64,000 bases of DNA from JABDIP01 sp965237625 (GCA_965237625.1 CBDEGD010000012.1:1-64000), one strand, 5' to 3'; shown: positions 26,056 to 35,847, counted from the stretch's first letter. Numbers and translations: made by a program. The notes: a model not told the origin generated them from the sequence alone.

Positions 26056-26244
26056 TTAGCTCTGCGCCTTCAAGGCAGCATCAACCAGCTCGTCCTTCAC
26101 AACGTTGAAGATGGTCCTCAACGCATTACCCATGGCAGTCAGGGCCACAATAGCGGCCACGGACACGAGCGCAGCAATCAGGCCATATTCAATGGCCGTG
26201 GCGCCGGACTCGTCGTCCAGATAACGATTGAACTTCGTAAGCAT
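26056..26244 (-). CDS. flp: Flp/Fap-type pilin
   Basis: A 62-residue major pilin of the Tad system. It has a short basic leader (MLTKFNRYLDDESG), the prepilin cleavage site G/ATAIEYGLIAALVSVAAIVA with the conserved Glu-Tyr pair, and one hydrophobic helix. The C-terminus is short and helical (NVVKDELVDAALKAQS). It would be cut by CpaA and assembled by CpaF, TadB and TadC. First gene of the operon, with a long AT-rich upstream region. Confidence 0.96.
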   Translation of the reverse strand: MLTKFNRYLDDESGATAIEYGLIAALVSVAAIVALTAMGNALRTIFNVVKDELVDAALKAQS

Positions 26245-26701
26245 TGCAATGTACTCCTGGCTAGCGGTTCATAACCTACTCCGTCAGTGTGTCCATCAAA
26301 CGTGAATGAATCGTTAATCGAGCGGGTCTCTGTTGTTGGTCTTTTCTATCCTAGACCGTCCGAATTGGTTAAAATTTCCTATATTATCTAGATCAACTCG
26401 ACGATTCTGCAATATTAACAGTACAAATTCTCTGAACAAGCGACGTTTTTACTTAAACCGTCAAATCCGGATTGATACAAATCCACTGGCGTTAACCAGT
26501 CAATTCTTCCAAGGAAGTGACTTTTGAGAACCATCTCAGGCATCGTCCGTACCGAATTCCTTACACCGTCGAAAAACGCTCGCCTGCAGCGGCGTTGGTA
26601 AACGCGGTAACCGGGTTTTCTGCCAAATTCGCCTCGAATTTTCTGCTGAAAACCGCCGGCCCATACATCCGAATTCCGTCAGCCCACCTGCTCGCGACCG
26701 G
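26245..26701 (-). other. AT-rich region upstream of flp, likely tad promoter
   Basis: No gene is supported in 457 bases. The stretch 26330-26530 is markedly AT-richer than the window average, as expected for a promoter or regulatory region driving the pilin operon. No individual box could be assigned with confidence. Confidence 0.4.
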
Positions 26702-28612
26702 TCATCGCGGCTCGACCACCGAGTACAGTCGGAAATCCCGGTCTAGATCGTACGGCAGCGGCACCGCCTGAAGGAAGTCGGGAGGCACACCAGCCGCCAG
26801 CTCATAATAGAACCCGTCCGAGTTACGCACGTCGCCGCCATAGAACTGCGCTTCGACCTGCCAATTCGGGCAAACCACGATCAGTTCGACCCCGCTTTCC
26901 TGAATGAGCGTTCGGGCGGCGGAGGCACTGCTTGCCGTCATGATCCGGTAGGTCGCAGTGAAACCCGGCTGAAATCGGTGATTGGGTATCGAGTAGACCG
27001 AGTGCGGTGTCCGATAGAGCAACTCAGGTCCATAATCGACAAAGGCCATAACCCGTCGGGGACGGTCGCCAAGACCGTCGGGATTGGCAAGGAACGCCGA
27101 CAACGCGGTCACCGGGCAGGCGGCGCTGACGGTTTCCGCCGGCGCGGCCTGAGGACCGGGCCCGGCAGACCACGCGCTGGCCAGAGCCGCCGGCGCGAAA
27201 GTCCAGATGCACGCGAAGGTTACGCCGAATGCCCGCGGAACCGCACGCCATACCTCCGGTATGCGCCATCCATCGATCCACCGAAGACCAATTCCAATCG
27301 CCGCTGCGTATGGGATCACCATTAGGGTTTCCGCATAGGCAACCCAACGTATCTGCAGCAGGGTGAAGGGCACGAAGATCGCGGTCAGGACGGCCAGCAA
27401 CACCCAGCCACGGCGCTCGGCCCCTGCCTGCTTGAAGATTGCCCAAACGATGCAGGGCAAGGCCACGAACACCGCACCCAGCCACAATACGATCGCACCG
27501 ATCGCCGTTGGCACTTCATCCCAACCAAATGTCGACCAACGCACAACCGGCTGGAATTCATCAATATTGACCAGGCGGATATTCCGATAGAGATCATCGA
27601 CCGCGGCAAACGGGCTCTGAAAGAACCCCGGCTGAATCCAGTAAAGCACCGCGAAAACGGCTGCCGCGGCACCGGCGGCAATCACCGCCCTTCCGAGCCG
27701 GCTTCCGGCAAGCCGCATTCTGTCGGCAGTTGCCATCAAGGCGATCCAATACAGCAAGTTCAGTGCAAACAGCTCCAGATGCGCTATCGAGATCATGTCG
27801 AACTCGATCAACATGAAGCGCCCGGCGCCTCGCTCCAAAAGCAGGGCCATCAGCAGTGAGGCCAACAGGGCTGCGGCATGCACCACAAGTGCTTTCGACA
27901 GCCGCCGGTCGCCCAGCATCCAGTAGAGCCCCAGTACGGCGATCGCGGGGACCAGGAAGATCATGGTCTCAACGCTGACCCAAAGCGCAATCGCGGCGAC
28001 CAGCCCGGCCGCCGCCGCCAGACGCAAACGGTCCGGCTCAAGCAGCATCCGAATCGTCAATCCCAGCGTCAGCACGAACAGCAGGATCAAGAGACAGTTC
28101 TGGTCCGGCCTACCGGCAAGAAAGGTCAATAACGTACCCGGCTGCACCACAAAGACGATGCCAACCAGCCAGAGCTCACTCCGCCGCACCAGCGGCATCG
28201 CGGCCCAGACGAGTGCCAGAACCGCGGGAAGTTGAAGGACAGGCCCAATCAGCACGCCCCACCAGTGCAACCCGCTATCAAAGCCGACAAACGGGGAAGC
28301 GATTGCGCCGCCAAGCAGCAGCAATACGTCCATCGGCCGGGTCCAATGTTGGACATGACCATCCGGAGGCCCGATCCTCGGAAAAACCGCGTCGAACCAG
28401 TCCCCGCTTTCCCACAAAAAGGCGACGCGGTTCAGGCGCATATACGCGTCCGGTTCCGCCAGCGCGCCGTCCAGCACAGGGGTGACACCGCCAACCACGA
28501 GTGCGGTCTGGATGATAGCGAATACGACGAACGCCTTGGCGGGTTCCTGCCAGAGCGCCGCACCTCGGCTGACAAGGCCGGCCCGGTCGCTTGATTCTGC
28601 TATTGTCGTCAT
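26702..28612 (-). CDS. Large polytopic membrane protein, STT3/GT-C-like
   Basis: A 636-residue protein with about 11-13 predicted transmembrane helices in the first 480 residues and a soluble C-terminal part. Near the N-terminus it has LAEPDAYMRLNRVAFLWESG, then PRIGPPDGHVQHWTRPMDVL. An acidic first loop followed by a long loop of this kind is typical of GT-C glycosyltransferases and of STT3/PglB-like oligosaccharyltransferases. The exact activity, and whether a lipid-linked sugar donor is used, is unknown. Nearby genes (two further multi-span proteins, a GT2 glycosyltransferase, a flippase-like protein) support surface glycan work. The repeated TTAAAGG motif lies at 28680, 68 bases upstream of the start. 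Confidence 0.7.
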   Translation of the reverse strand: MTTIAESSDRAGLVSRGAALWQEPAKAFVVFAIIQTALVVGGVTPVLDGALAEPDAYMRLNRVAFLWESGDWFDAVFPRIGPPDGHVQHWTRPMDVLLLLGGAIASPFVGFDSGLHWWGVLIGPVLQLPAVLALVWAAMPLVRRSELWLVGIVFVVQPGTLLTFLAGRPDQNCLLILLFVLTLGLTIRMLLEPDRLRLAAAAGLVAAIALWVSVETMIFLVPAIAVLGLYWMLGDRRLSKALVVHAAALLASLLMALLLERGAGRFMLIEFDMISIAHLELFALNLLYWIALMATADRMRLAGSRLGRAVIAAGAAAAVFAVLYWIQPGFFQSPFAAVDDLYRNIRLVNIDEFQPVVRWSTFGWDEVPTAIGAIVLWLGAVFVALPCIVWAIFKQAGAERRGWVLLAVLTAIFVPFTLLQIRWVAYAETLMVIPYAAAIGIGLRWIDGWRIPEVWRAVPRAFGVTFACIWTFAPAALASAWSAGPGPQAAPAETVSAACPVTALSAFLANPDGLGDRPRRVMAFVDYGPELLYRTPHSVYSIPNHRFQPGFTATYRIMTASSASAARTLIQESGVELIVVCPNWQVEAQFYGGDVRNSDGFYYELAAGVPPDFLQAVPLPYDLDRDFRLYSVVEPR

Positions 28613-28679
28613 AGATCACTGGTGCCCATGGTTACCCCCGCGGCTCGGCCCAGGGCTCGAGAAGACTCCGGCAATAGAT

Positions 28680-28694
28680 TTAAAGGTCTCTTAG
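28680..28694. promoter_or_regulatory. TTAA-N7-TTAG motif (CtrA-like), copy 1
   Basis: TTAAAGGTCTCTTAG on the plus strand, 68 bases upstream of the minus-strand STT3-like gene. It is near the TTAA-N7-TTAA pattern bound by CtrA. A copy with extended similarity occurs at 30614. Confidence 0.35.
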
Positions 28695-28742
28695 CGAGCG
28701 GAAGAGAATTGAGCATCTGTGGCACCCAATCGCCCTGCAAAG

Positions 28743-30374
28743 CTACCGGGCAAATTGAATGACACTGTACAGCGCGTTGTCGTAGGCCAGCGTCGCCCCC
28801 TCGCCGGCGGCGATGCAATTCAGCGTCGTCGTGGCACGCTCGTTGTCACGGACCTTGTCCAAGATCATGTGCGTAATGCCGCGATCACGTATCTCGTCCA
28901 GCAATGGCGGGTCGCACGCCCTATGCCCTGTGTAGAGAAGTAACGCCCATTCCCACCGCGCCCACCACTCGACAACCTCCACATCGCGATAGGGATGAGA
29001 TTTGAAGTCTACATAGGCGGCCGCCCCGGATCCGATCCGGAAACTGAAGAACCACTCCGGATTATGCAGATAGAGTTGACCGGGGGCCTCATTGGCACGG
29101 ACATAGTGAATGAGGTCCAGATATTCGGCCTCGCGGTCCTGTTCCGGCACGCCGACCACGCCCTGACCGGTCTCGTAGACGCTCGATTGGGCTATATTCA
29201 TGGAAAGCGATGTCACCGACAGTGTCATCGCCAGCAGGACCATCGCCAGGCTTGCCCATGGACCCGTTACGAAGCGGGCAAAACGGCCGCCGGTCACGAT
29301 GCGCACCACCGAGACGACCAAAACGACCGCCGACAGCGGCACCAGCACGACAGTGATCCGCCATGGAAAGAGCAAATACAGGGCATTCGAGTCGATCAGC
29401 AGGGCGGCTAGACTGGCCAGGCCGCCGAGCGCTGCGGCCGACGCCATGACAAATGTCAGCCTTCGGTCGACGAAGTAAGCAAGACCAGTGGCCAGCCCGA
29501 TGATGACGGTCCTCTTGATCTGGTCCGCGTCGAACCATTTCGCCGGAATAGCGTGATGAGAGATCCGGAATTCGGCCAGTATGTGTCTGGATCGTTCCAT
29601 TACCTCGGCATCCGATGCCGAGAAATACGCAAATGAATACCAGAGCACCGGAGAGACAATAATCACGGCGGCCACCGAGCCAATCAGAGCATCTTTTATC
29701 CTCTTCCCAAAGAACACCTCGTAGGAGAAGTAACCGACGATCAGAAATGCCCCTGCTAACAGATACGACTGATGAAAAACGCCCGCTATCGCAACGAATA
29801 TGTACGGTGCGATCGGCCTTCCCGCGACAAACAGCGCGACCGAGGCGATCAGAAACACACCGAATTCACTGGGCTGCAGAAACGCACCCATCGCGTATTG
29901 GCCGGCCATCCCTTGCAGCATGAATTGGTCATAGAGGGCGACCGTCGAGAACAGGAGCACGAACATCAGGCTCGCGCTCCGAGTCTCTTCGGCATCGGGA
30001 CGGCAACGCTGAAAGATCGTCAGGCACGATGCGGCGAATACCGTGGTAAGCAGAAAACTCAGAAGGCGGATTCCACCAAGAAATCCAACATCGTTCAGGA
30101 ATTTGACAATTGCTGAAAAGACAACAAACGGAGTCTTTGTATTCGACACCCAGTCTTCGGATAAATTTCCATACCCCGAGGCTGCCAGACCATTCAGCAA
30201 ATAGGTATTTTGACTGTCATATGGAAAAACAACCGGAAAAAGACCGAAGTATATAAGGAGTCCCAGGAACAGTATTATTGCACTATCTTTGTTCCTGCTC
30301 ATCACGTTTGCGAGCGACCCATATAGGCCGGCTACACACGCGGAAAGCCCAGATACGGTGTTTCGGACGGTCAT
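28743..30374 (-). CDS. Polytopic membrane protein, function unknown
   Basis: A 543-residue protein with about 11-12 transmembrane helices followed by a soluble C-terminal domain from about residue 430. The tail reads AAYVDFKSHPYRDVEVVEWW and later ITHMILDKVRD, and it resembles the tail of the gene at 34078-35847 (AYVDFKTFPASTLPLIREW), so the two appear to be distant paralogues. The architecture, many helices with a sugar-processing-like end domain, resembles GT-C proteins, but no catalytic acidic loop was identified. It lies 130 bases upstream of the STT3-like gene on the same strand and is divergent from the GT2 gene. Confidence 0.7.
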   Translation of the reverse strand: MTVRNTVSGLSACVAGLYGSLANVMSRNKDSAIILFLGLLIYFGLFPVVFPYDSQNTYLLNGLAASGYGNLSEDWVSNTKTPFVVFSAIVKFLNDVGFLGGIRLLSFLLTTVFAASCLTIFQRCRPDAEETRSASLMFVLLFSTVALYDQFMLQGMAGQYAMGAFLQPSEFGVFLIASVALFVAGRPIAPYIFVAIAGVFHQSYLLAGAFLIVGYFSYEVFFGKRIKDALIGSVAAVIIVSPVLWYSFAYFSASDAEVMERSRHILAEFRISHHAIPAKWFDADQIKRTVIIGLATGLAYFVDRRLTFVMASAAALGGLASLAALLIDSNALYLLFPWRITVVLVPLSAVVLVVSVVRIVTGGRFARFVTGPWASLAMVLLAMTLSVTSLSMNIAQSSVYETGQGVVGVPEQDREAEYLDLIHYVRANEAPGQLYLHNPEWFFSFRIGSGAAAYVDFKSHPYRDVEVVEWWARWEWALLLYTGHRACDPPLLDEIRDRGITHMILDKVRDNERATTTLNCIAAGEGATLAYDNALYSVIQFAR

Positions 30375-30679
30375 GCGACATCTACTCCGGCAATCCGCAT
30401 CCAGAAGGCAGTGGACGCGTCAGGCCGCGCATCCGAGGGGGGTATTGACGGGCGAGTGGATTGCGCCGATCGCCGGCTACCTCCCCTGATCGCACGCAAG
30501 AAAAACCAGGACAGCAGCCATCGTTGCATAGGCGGACATCGTGACAATTCCATTAACGGTCGGCGCCCCCGGATTGCGCCGGGCCGCCGGCCTCCGCCGA
30601 CTTGGCGGCAGACTTAAAGGTTTCTTAGCGAAGGGGCGAAAGACTGAGTTCCCCTGTAAACCCAACAATCCGGCCGGCC
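30375..30679. other. Divergent intergenic region with CtrA-like motif
   Basis: About 305 bases between the membrane protein and the GT2 gene. It is mostly GC-rich without a supported gene. The only recognisable feature is the TTAA-N7-TTAG motif at 30614-30628. Confidence 0.4.
30614..30628. promoter_or_regulatory. TTAA-N7-TTAG motif (CtrA-like), copy 2
   Basis: TTAAAGGTTTCTTAG on the plus strand, 52 bases upstream of the GT2 start. With flanks it matches the copy at 28680 at about 19 of 22 positions. Function inferred only. Confidence 0.35.
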
Positions 30680-31766
30680 GTGACCAAGCTGATCATACAA
30701 ATTCCCTGTCGGAATGAGGCCGGGACGCTGGGTACGACTCTGAGCGACCTGCCACGCCATGTGGAGGGAGTCGACCAGGTCGAATGGCTGATCATCGACG
30801 ATGGATGCACCGATAACACGGTGGACGTGGCCCGAAGCGGCGGCGTCGATCACATCGTGCGACTGAACGGCCATCAGGGGCTCGCCCGGGGTTTCATCGC
30901 CGGACTCGAAGCCGGTGTTGCCGCCGGGGCAGACATCATCGTCAACACCGATGCCGACAATCAGTATTGCGCCGAAGACATCCCGGCGCTTATCGACCCG
31001 GTGCTGAAGGGCGAGGCCGATATGGTCATTGGCGCCCGCCCGATTGAACAGACCGCGCACTTCTCCTGGCTGAAGAAGCAACTGCAACGGCTCGGCAGCG
31101 CCGTCGTGCGGGTAGCAAGCAACACAGATGTCAAGGATGCGCCAAGCGGGTTTCGCGCGATCAGCCGGGAAGCGGCGATGCGGATGCACGTCTTCGGCGA
31201 TTACACCTAATACCATCGAGACGATTATCCAGGCCGGCCAGAAGGGAATGCGGATCAAATCGGTCCCCATTCGCACCAACGGGGACCTTCGGCCATCGCG
31301 GCTGATCAAGAGCATTCCGCGATACATCGCGTTGTCGGTGAGCACGATTTGCCGGATCTTCGTCACCTATCGGCCGCTCCGGGTCTTTCTGCCCCTTGCC
31401 GGCTTGATCCTCATGGCCAGCTTTGGCCTCGCCGCCCGGTATCTCTACTTCTGGTTCATTGGCCAGGGAGCCGGCCACATCCAGTCGGTCATCCTGGCCG
31501 GAACTCTCTTTGGCACCGGGGTATTCGTGATGCTGATCGGGGTCGTCGCCGATCTGATTTCAACCAATCGAAAGCTGCTCGAACAGGTCGATTGGAAAAT
31601 CAAGCAGCTTCAAGAATCCGTCCGCGAGCTGCGTCCGCCGACCGAACCACAGGTCGTCATCGATCGCAGGATGCTGTCCAAGCGTCTTGGCGTCGAGCCG
31701 GAAGACACCGACAGCGGGCAGGAGCCTCTTCCGACGCAGCCGAAGACCGCGCGTAAGAAACGATGA
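30680..31766 (+). pseudogene. GT2 glycosyltransferase (DPM1/GtrB-like), interrupted by a +1 frameshift
   Basis: The first frame (GTG at 30680, 176 codons) gives a family 2 glycosyltransferase core: IIQIPCRNEAGTLGTTL, EWLIIDDGCTDNTVDVA, ADIIVNTDADNQY (the DXD metal site) and SGFRAISREAAMRMHVFGDYT, then a stop at 31208. The second frame continues at once as NTIETIIQAGQKGMRIKSVP, followed by two C-terminal membrane helices and a basic tail, ending at 31766. Removing one T at 31208 joins DYT to NTIETII, matching the family's DYTYTLETII spacing. Repaired length is about 361 residues, normal for polyprenyl-phosphate glycosyltransferases. It may be a sequencing insertion or true decay. A flippase-like gene follows. 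Confidence 0.85.
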
Positions 31767-31814
31767 TCGGCACATTCGCTGCGGCTCCCCTCGTCAACGA
31801 CCGGCAAGCCTCCA

Positions 31815-32777
31815 TTGGCAATCCACGCTGAGGCTCCGAGACCGCGGCGAAAGCTCATCGTGCTCGGCCATGTGGCGGGGTATATGCTTGTCGCCCTATC
31901 GCTTGTATTCCTGGCGGACAGGTTCATCCAGGCGGGCGTCTGGGATCTCGCAAAGTCACAGGGCCCGGCGTTGCTCGCCGGCATCCTGGCTGGAGCGGCC
32001 AGCTATGGGCTTGCCAGCTTCCTCCTGGCCATCGCCTGGGTAAGGATCATCCGCTGGTGTGGCCAGGGTGATGCGCCCTGGGTTCCTAGCCTGGCCCTCT
32101 ACGGCAAGACCCAGATCGCTAAATACCTGCCGGGCAACGTGTTCCATTTCGTCGGGCGTCACGTCGCCGGAAGGCAATTGGGCTTCGCCCATATCCCGAT
32201 GGTATGGGCGGCGCTCACGGAAGCCGCCGGGATGGTATCCGTGGCGGCCGGTTTGGCGGTGATCGGAGTCCTGTTCTGGTTTCCGTTCGGCGCCGGCCTG
32301 TCATCGGCAGCCATCGTCGTTCTGGCAATTCTGGCGGCGCTGTCGCCGTTCGTTTTATCGCGCGGTTTCAAATGGATGGGACGCATTCTGGATGTCCCGA
32401 TCCGACATCGCAGCGCCATGGACATCGTGACAGGCCTTCAGCCTACATACCTGCTCTATGTCGCCTTCTTCACAATTTCGGCGACGATCCTTTGGTGCCT
32501 TTCGGCGATCATCGGCGGCACGTCCGACATTCAAACGCTTCAGGTGCTGGTCCCTGCCCTTGCCGCCGCTTGGCTTGCAGGATATGTGACACCCGGCGCC
32601 GCCGCCGGCCTCGGCGTCCGCGAGGCGGTTCTGATCCTAGCGCTATCCGACGTCATCGGATCGTCGGATGCGACATTGCTTGCGGTCAGCTACCGCGGTG
32701 TCACCCTGCTGGGCGATGCGTCATTCTTCCTGATCGGCAGCGTTCTTGGCCGTGCCAATCGATCGATCGGGAACTGA
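31815..32777 (+). CDS. Lysylphosphatidylglycerol-synthase-like / flippase-like membrane protein
   Basis: A 320-residue protein with about seven to eight transmembrane helices, resembling the membrane part of the MprF/AglD (UPF0104) family, which includes lipid flippases and glycan-lipid handling proteins. Family features are ALYGKTQIAKYLPGNVFHFV near residue 95 and AAWLAGYVTPGAAAGLGVRE near 255. It lies 48 bases after the GT2 gene on the same strand, so the pair may glycosylate a lipid carrier and move it across the membrane. The start is a TTG at 31815; an internal ATG near residue 23 is an alternative. There is no soluble synthase domain. Confidence 0.75.
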   Translation: MAIHAEAPRPRRKLIVLGHVAGYMLVALSLVFLADRFIQAGVWDLAKSQGPALLAGILAGAASYGLASFLLAIAWVRIIRWCGQGDAPWVPSLALYGKTQIAKYLPGNVFHFVGRHVAGRQLGFAHIPMVWAALTEAAGMVSVAAGLAVIGVLFWFPFGAGLSSAAIVVLAILAALSPFVLSRGFKWMGRILDVPIRHRSAMDIVTGLQPTYLLYVAFFTISATILWCLSAIIGGTSDIQTLQVLVPALAAAWLAGYVTPGAAAGLGVREAVLILALSDVIGSSDATLLAVSYRGVTLLGDASFFLIGSVLGRANRSIGN

Positions 32778-32822
32778 CCATGGCCTTCTTCCGGAATCTC
32801 CAAAAGAATCGGCTGACCCTGC

Positions 32823-34094
32823 CTATGGTTCGGCCCGCACGATCTCCATCGATGAATGATCGACCGCCGAGATCCGACCGGCGGCATTGTCGAAAGGCGT
32901 CACGGCCGGGCCGACGATGCGTTGCGCAAGTTGCCATGCCTCGGACCGCTCGCCGGTCAATTCCCTGCCCAGCGGGACAACCACGTGACCGTCGCGGGTG
33001 GTCAGAACCGGATAATAGGCGAAGTCCACGACCCCGACCGCATCCGGACCTGTCATTCCAATTGTGACCTCGAGTACGGCGCCGGTGCGGGTTTCCAATT
33101 CAGCGAAGTCGGATATGAAATTGCCCAGGGAATAGGCAATGAGCCGCCCCCGGTACAGTTCGGGCGGGTTCAGCACATGGCTGTGCCCGCCGACCACCAG
33201 ATCGAACCCGGCATCGATCATGTCATGTGCGGCCCGCCGCTGATCGGGGCTCGGCTGAAAGTGCCATTCATTGCCCCAATGCACCAAGGCGACCAGCAAA
33301 TCGACCGACTCCGCGCGGGATCGGCGTGCATGAGCCGCGAAAAGGGCGGTGCCCTCCGCCCGAAACTCGGCGCTCCAATCGGCAAAATTCAACTCATGGA
33401 TCGGCCAGTCGCGCGACCAATAGTCGATCTCGCCATCGGCATCCTTGTAAGAATTCGGCGGCATGGAGTACGCGACGAAACCGATCCGCAGGCCGCCGAT
33501 CTCGACCGTTTCCAGAGTATCGGCCGCGCCGGTATGGCCAGTACCGACGGCAATCAGCCCATGCTCATCGAGCACTTCCAGTGTTGCCGTCACGCCCTCG
33601 ATTCCCAGGTCGAAGGCGTGGTTGTTGGATGTGCTGAGAACGTCGAAACCCGACGACACAAGAGCATCCACATGGTCCAGGGACCCGTTGAACTGAACCG
33701 ACCGTATCGGCGGCCCGACAGGCTGTTCCGGGTCGACCGGAAATTCGAGGTTTCCGACCGCAAGATCAAAGCTCTCGATGAGCGGTCTGACGGGCGCGTA
33801 GGACGCCTCGAAATCGCCCAGGGCCTGCGCCCGATGCTGCATGATGTCGCCGGCGAAGCCGAGCCGCAGCAACGAACTTGCCGGGCTTGTCTCACCGGCC
33901 AGGTCAGCCGGATCGGCGGCCGGCCAACCGGCCGGCTCATCGACGAAGTCGATATCGGTGCTGAAGGGCCTGAGGGTTTGGTGAACCAACAGCACCAGCA
34001 GCGGCAAGAGCGTCACCGCGGCGGTCAGCCCGGCACCCAGGAACCGCAGGGCATCGATCCGTTTGGCCCTCAGCGGTTCAGTTGACGCTGGCAT
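32823..34094 (-). CDS. CapA/PgsA-family membrane-anchored metallophosphoesterase-like protein
   Basis: A 423-residue protein with one N-terminal membrane helix (FLGAGLTAAVTLLPLLVLLV) and an outside domain of the CapA (PGA_cap) family. Visible motifs are LRLGFAGDIMQHRAQ near residue 85, DLAVGNLEFPVDPEQPVG, DVLSTSNNHAFDLGIEGVTA, WGNEWHFQPSPDQRR and DLVVGGHSHVLNPPELYRG. These are the metal-binding Asp, Asn and His motifs of the fold. Family members act in poly-gamma-glutamate synthesis or in surface polymer turnover. The gene overlaps the next upstream gene by 17 bases. Substrate unknown. Confidence 0.88.
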   Translation of the reverse strand: MPASTEPLRAKRIDALRFLGAGLTAAVTLLPLLVLLVHQTLRPFSTDIDFVDEPAGWPAADPADLAGETSPASSLLRLGFAGDIMQHRAQALGDFEASYAPVRPLIESFDLAVGNLEFPVDPEQPVGPPIRSVQFNGSLDHVDALVSSGFDVLSTSNNHAFDLGIEGVTATLEVLDEHGLIAVGTGHTGAADTLETVEIGGLRIGFVAYSMPPNSYKDADGEIDYWSRDWPIHELNFADWSAEFRAEGTALFAAHARRSRAESVDLLVALVHWGNEWHFQPSPDQRRAAHDMIDAGFDLVVGGHSHVLNPPELYRGRLIAYSLGNFISDFAELETRTGAVLEVTIGMTGPDAVGVVDFAYYPVLTTRDGHVVVPLGRELTGERSEAWQLAQRIVGPAVTPFDNAAGRISAVDHSSMEIVRAEP

Positions 34095-35847
34095 TTCCGG
34101 CCTCCTTCAGCCGATAGACCGTGAACTGCCGGTTTGAAAATGCCGTTACCAGCCGGCGATCATCGACGCGCTCGACGGTCGTGTATGGCGGCATGGCCAG
34201 GCCGTCGGAATCCCAGATGAAATAGTCGGAGCCGGTCTCGTCCAGGAGCTCGGCAATCCGGCCGGGCGTATTTCTATTGGCATAGGTCCGGTCCCACTCG
34301 ACAATTCCGGGCCAGCCGCTGGCGTCGTGGGCAAGTTTGTCCGGGGCGGCGACCTCTTCGAGCCGGCGGTGCCATTCCCGGATCAGCGGCAGGGTGGATG
34401 CCGGAAAGGTCTTGAAGTCCACATAGGCGCCGCGCTCGGTGTAGAGCCGGAAAGCCTGAAATCCCGGCGACACGATGAACAGCGCCTCCGGCGGCGTGTT
34501 CTCTCGCACCCAGGCGTACAGCTCCTCTTCCTGCGGTGGTATCGGCGCTTCGACCTGCAGCTGCGAAAGGTGAATGCCAAAGCTGGTCAGTCCGACGACC
34601 GCCCATAGGCCGATGGCCATCGACCGCACCGTCGCATCCCGCCAGACATAGAGGGTGGCGAGCATCAGGACCATGGCCACCGCAAGTGCCGGATGCCAGT
34701 TCACCTGTATCAGCACCAGGGAAAGCGTGATGCCTGCGAAAACCCAATAGAGAGTCCGGGCCGGGACCGATCGCGCCTCGCCTTTGTCGCGCCGAAAATG
34801 GCGCTCCGCCGCCGCAGTGAACGCCACCGCGCTTAAGGCCAGCAGCAGTGGAGTCGTCCGGGTGAGTACGATCCGGTATATGAGGCCTACCTGTTCGATC
34901 CAGCCATCCGCGGCCCAGGGCCCGTGGGCCGCGATCGCCAGCCCGGCCAACACCGATTGTCCAAGCAGAAGTCCGGCAAAGCAGCGAATGCCCGGCTCAC
35001 CGCGGTGCCGGGTGAGCAGGATCATCCCAGCCCAGCCCAAACCGGCCATCGCGACAAACAAAACCACCGACATCGGCCGCAGTTCGAATTCATGGGGCGT
35101 GCGGAACAGGTAGCCATGATCGACGACGTCGAAGCCCTGCGCCGTATCGGCTTGGAGCAGGCTTGACACAAGCGGCACCATCGCCGGGCTACTGACCAGC
35201 AGGCTGACTCCCGCCATCACCATAAGCCGGCGCCAGCCGTTCGCCGGCGAGAGGAAGGTGGCAATGAACAGCACGGCGGCGCCGTGCGCGCCGACGATGG
35301 GATGCATGATCGCCGTCAGCCCAAGCAGGACGCCCGCGGCGATCGCCCGTTGGCCGACGAATCGTTCATAGGTCCACAGCAACAGGCACAGCGCCAGCCA
35401 TTGCATATGAAAGGCGCTGCCGAAGATCCCGCCATATTGGCCACGACCCAAGCCACTGAGGGCGCCGCAGGCAACGATCAGAACCGCGAGTGGCAGCAAG
35501 ATGCCGTCGGCTCCGATGCCGCGAAGAAGCCTTTGCATACCGAGTACGGTCGCGACCGATAGGCAAATCGTCGCAATCCAGAGGCCGCCGGCGATCCCGA
35601 CCGTCGCTTCGAAAAACCGGACCAGAATCGCCAGGACAGGGGTGTGAAGAATGGATCCCTGTACGAACAGATCGGTCGGATAGAGCGATGCGTCGAAATA
35701 GGCGCGAGCCTGGGGGATGTAGACGAAATCGTCGATATTCGGAAAGGATTCGTAGCCGAGGGCCAGGCGCGCCACGAAGGCCATCGCCACCGCCATGACA
35801 GCGCCGGCGACGTCCCTGCGGCCAAGCAATTCGTACCAGTTCGCCAC
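34078..35847 (-). CDS. Polytopic membrane protein, paralogue of the 28743 gene
   Basis: A 589-residue protein with about 12 transmembrane helices and a soluble C-terminal domain containing RGAYVDFKTFPASTLPLIRE and EWDRTYANRNTPGRIAELLD. It shares the AYVDFK segment and overall layout with the gene at 28743-30374. The N-terminal loop FPNIDDFVYIPQARAYFDAS resembles the acidic loop of GT-C glycosyltransferases, so a sugar- or lipid-linked transfer is possible but not shown. It overlaps the CapA-family gene by 17 bases and should be co-transcribed with it. Confidence 0.72.
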   Translation of the reverse strand: MANWYELLGRRDVAGAVMAVAMAFVARLALGYESFPNIDDFVYIPQARAYFDASLYPTDLFVQGSILHTPVLAILVRFFEATVGIAGGLWIATICLSVATVLGMQRLLRGIGADGILLPLAVLIVACGALSGLGRGQYGGIFGSAFHMQWLALCLLLWTYERFVGQRAIAAGVLLGLTAIMHPIVGAHGAAVLFIATFLSPANGWRRLMVMAGVSLLVSSPAMVPLVSSLLQADTAQGFDVVDHGYLFRTPHEFELRPMSVVLFVAMAGLGWAGMILLTRHRGEPGIRCFAGLLLGQSVLAGLAIAAHGPWAADGWIEQVGLIYRIVLTRTTPLLLALSAVAFTAAAERHFRRDKGEARSVPARTLYWVFAGITLSLVLIQVNWHPALAVAMVLMLATLYVWRDATVRSMAIGLWAVVGLTSFGIHLSQLQVEAPIPPQEEELYAWVRENTPPEALFIVSPGFQAFRLYTERGAYVDFKTFPASTLPLIREWHRRLEEVAAPDKLAHDASGWPGIVEWDRTYANRNTPGRIAELLDETGSDYFIWDSDGLAMPPYTTVERVDDRRLVTAFSNRQFTVYRLKEAGNASVN

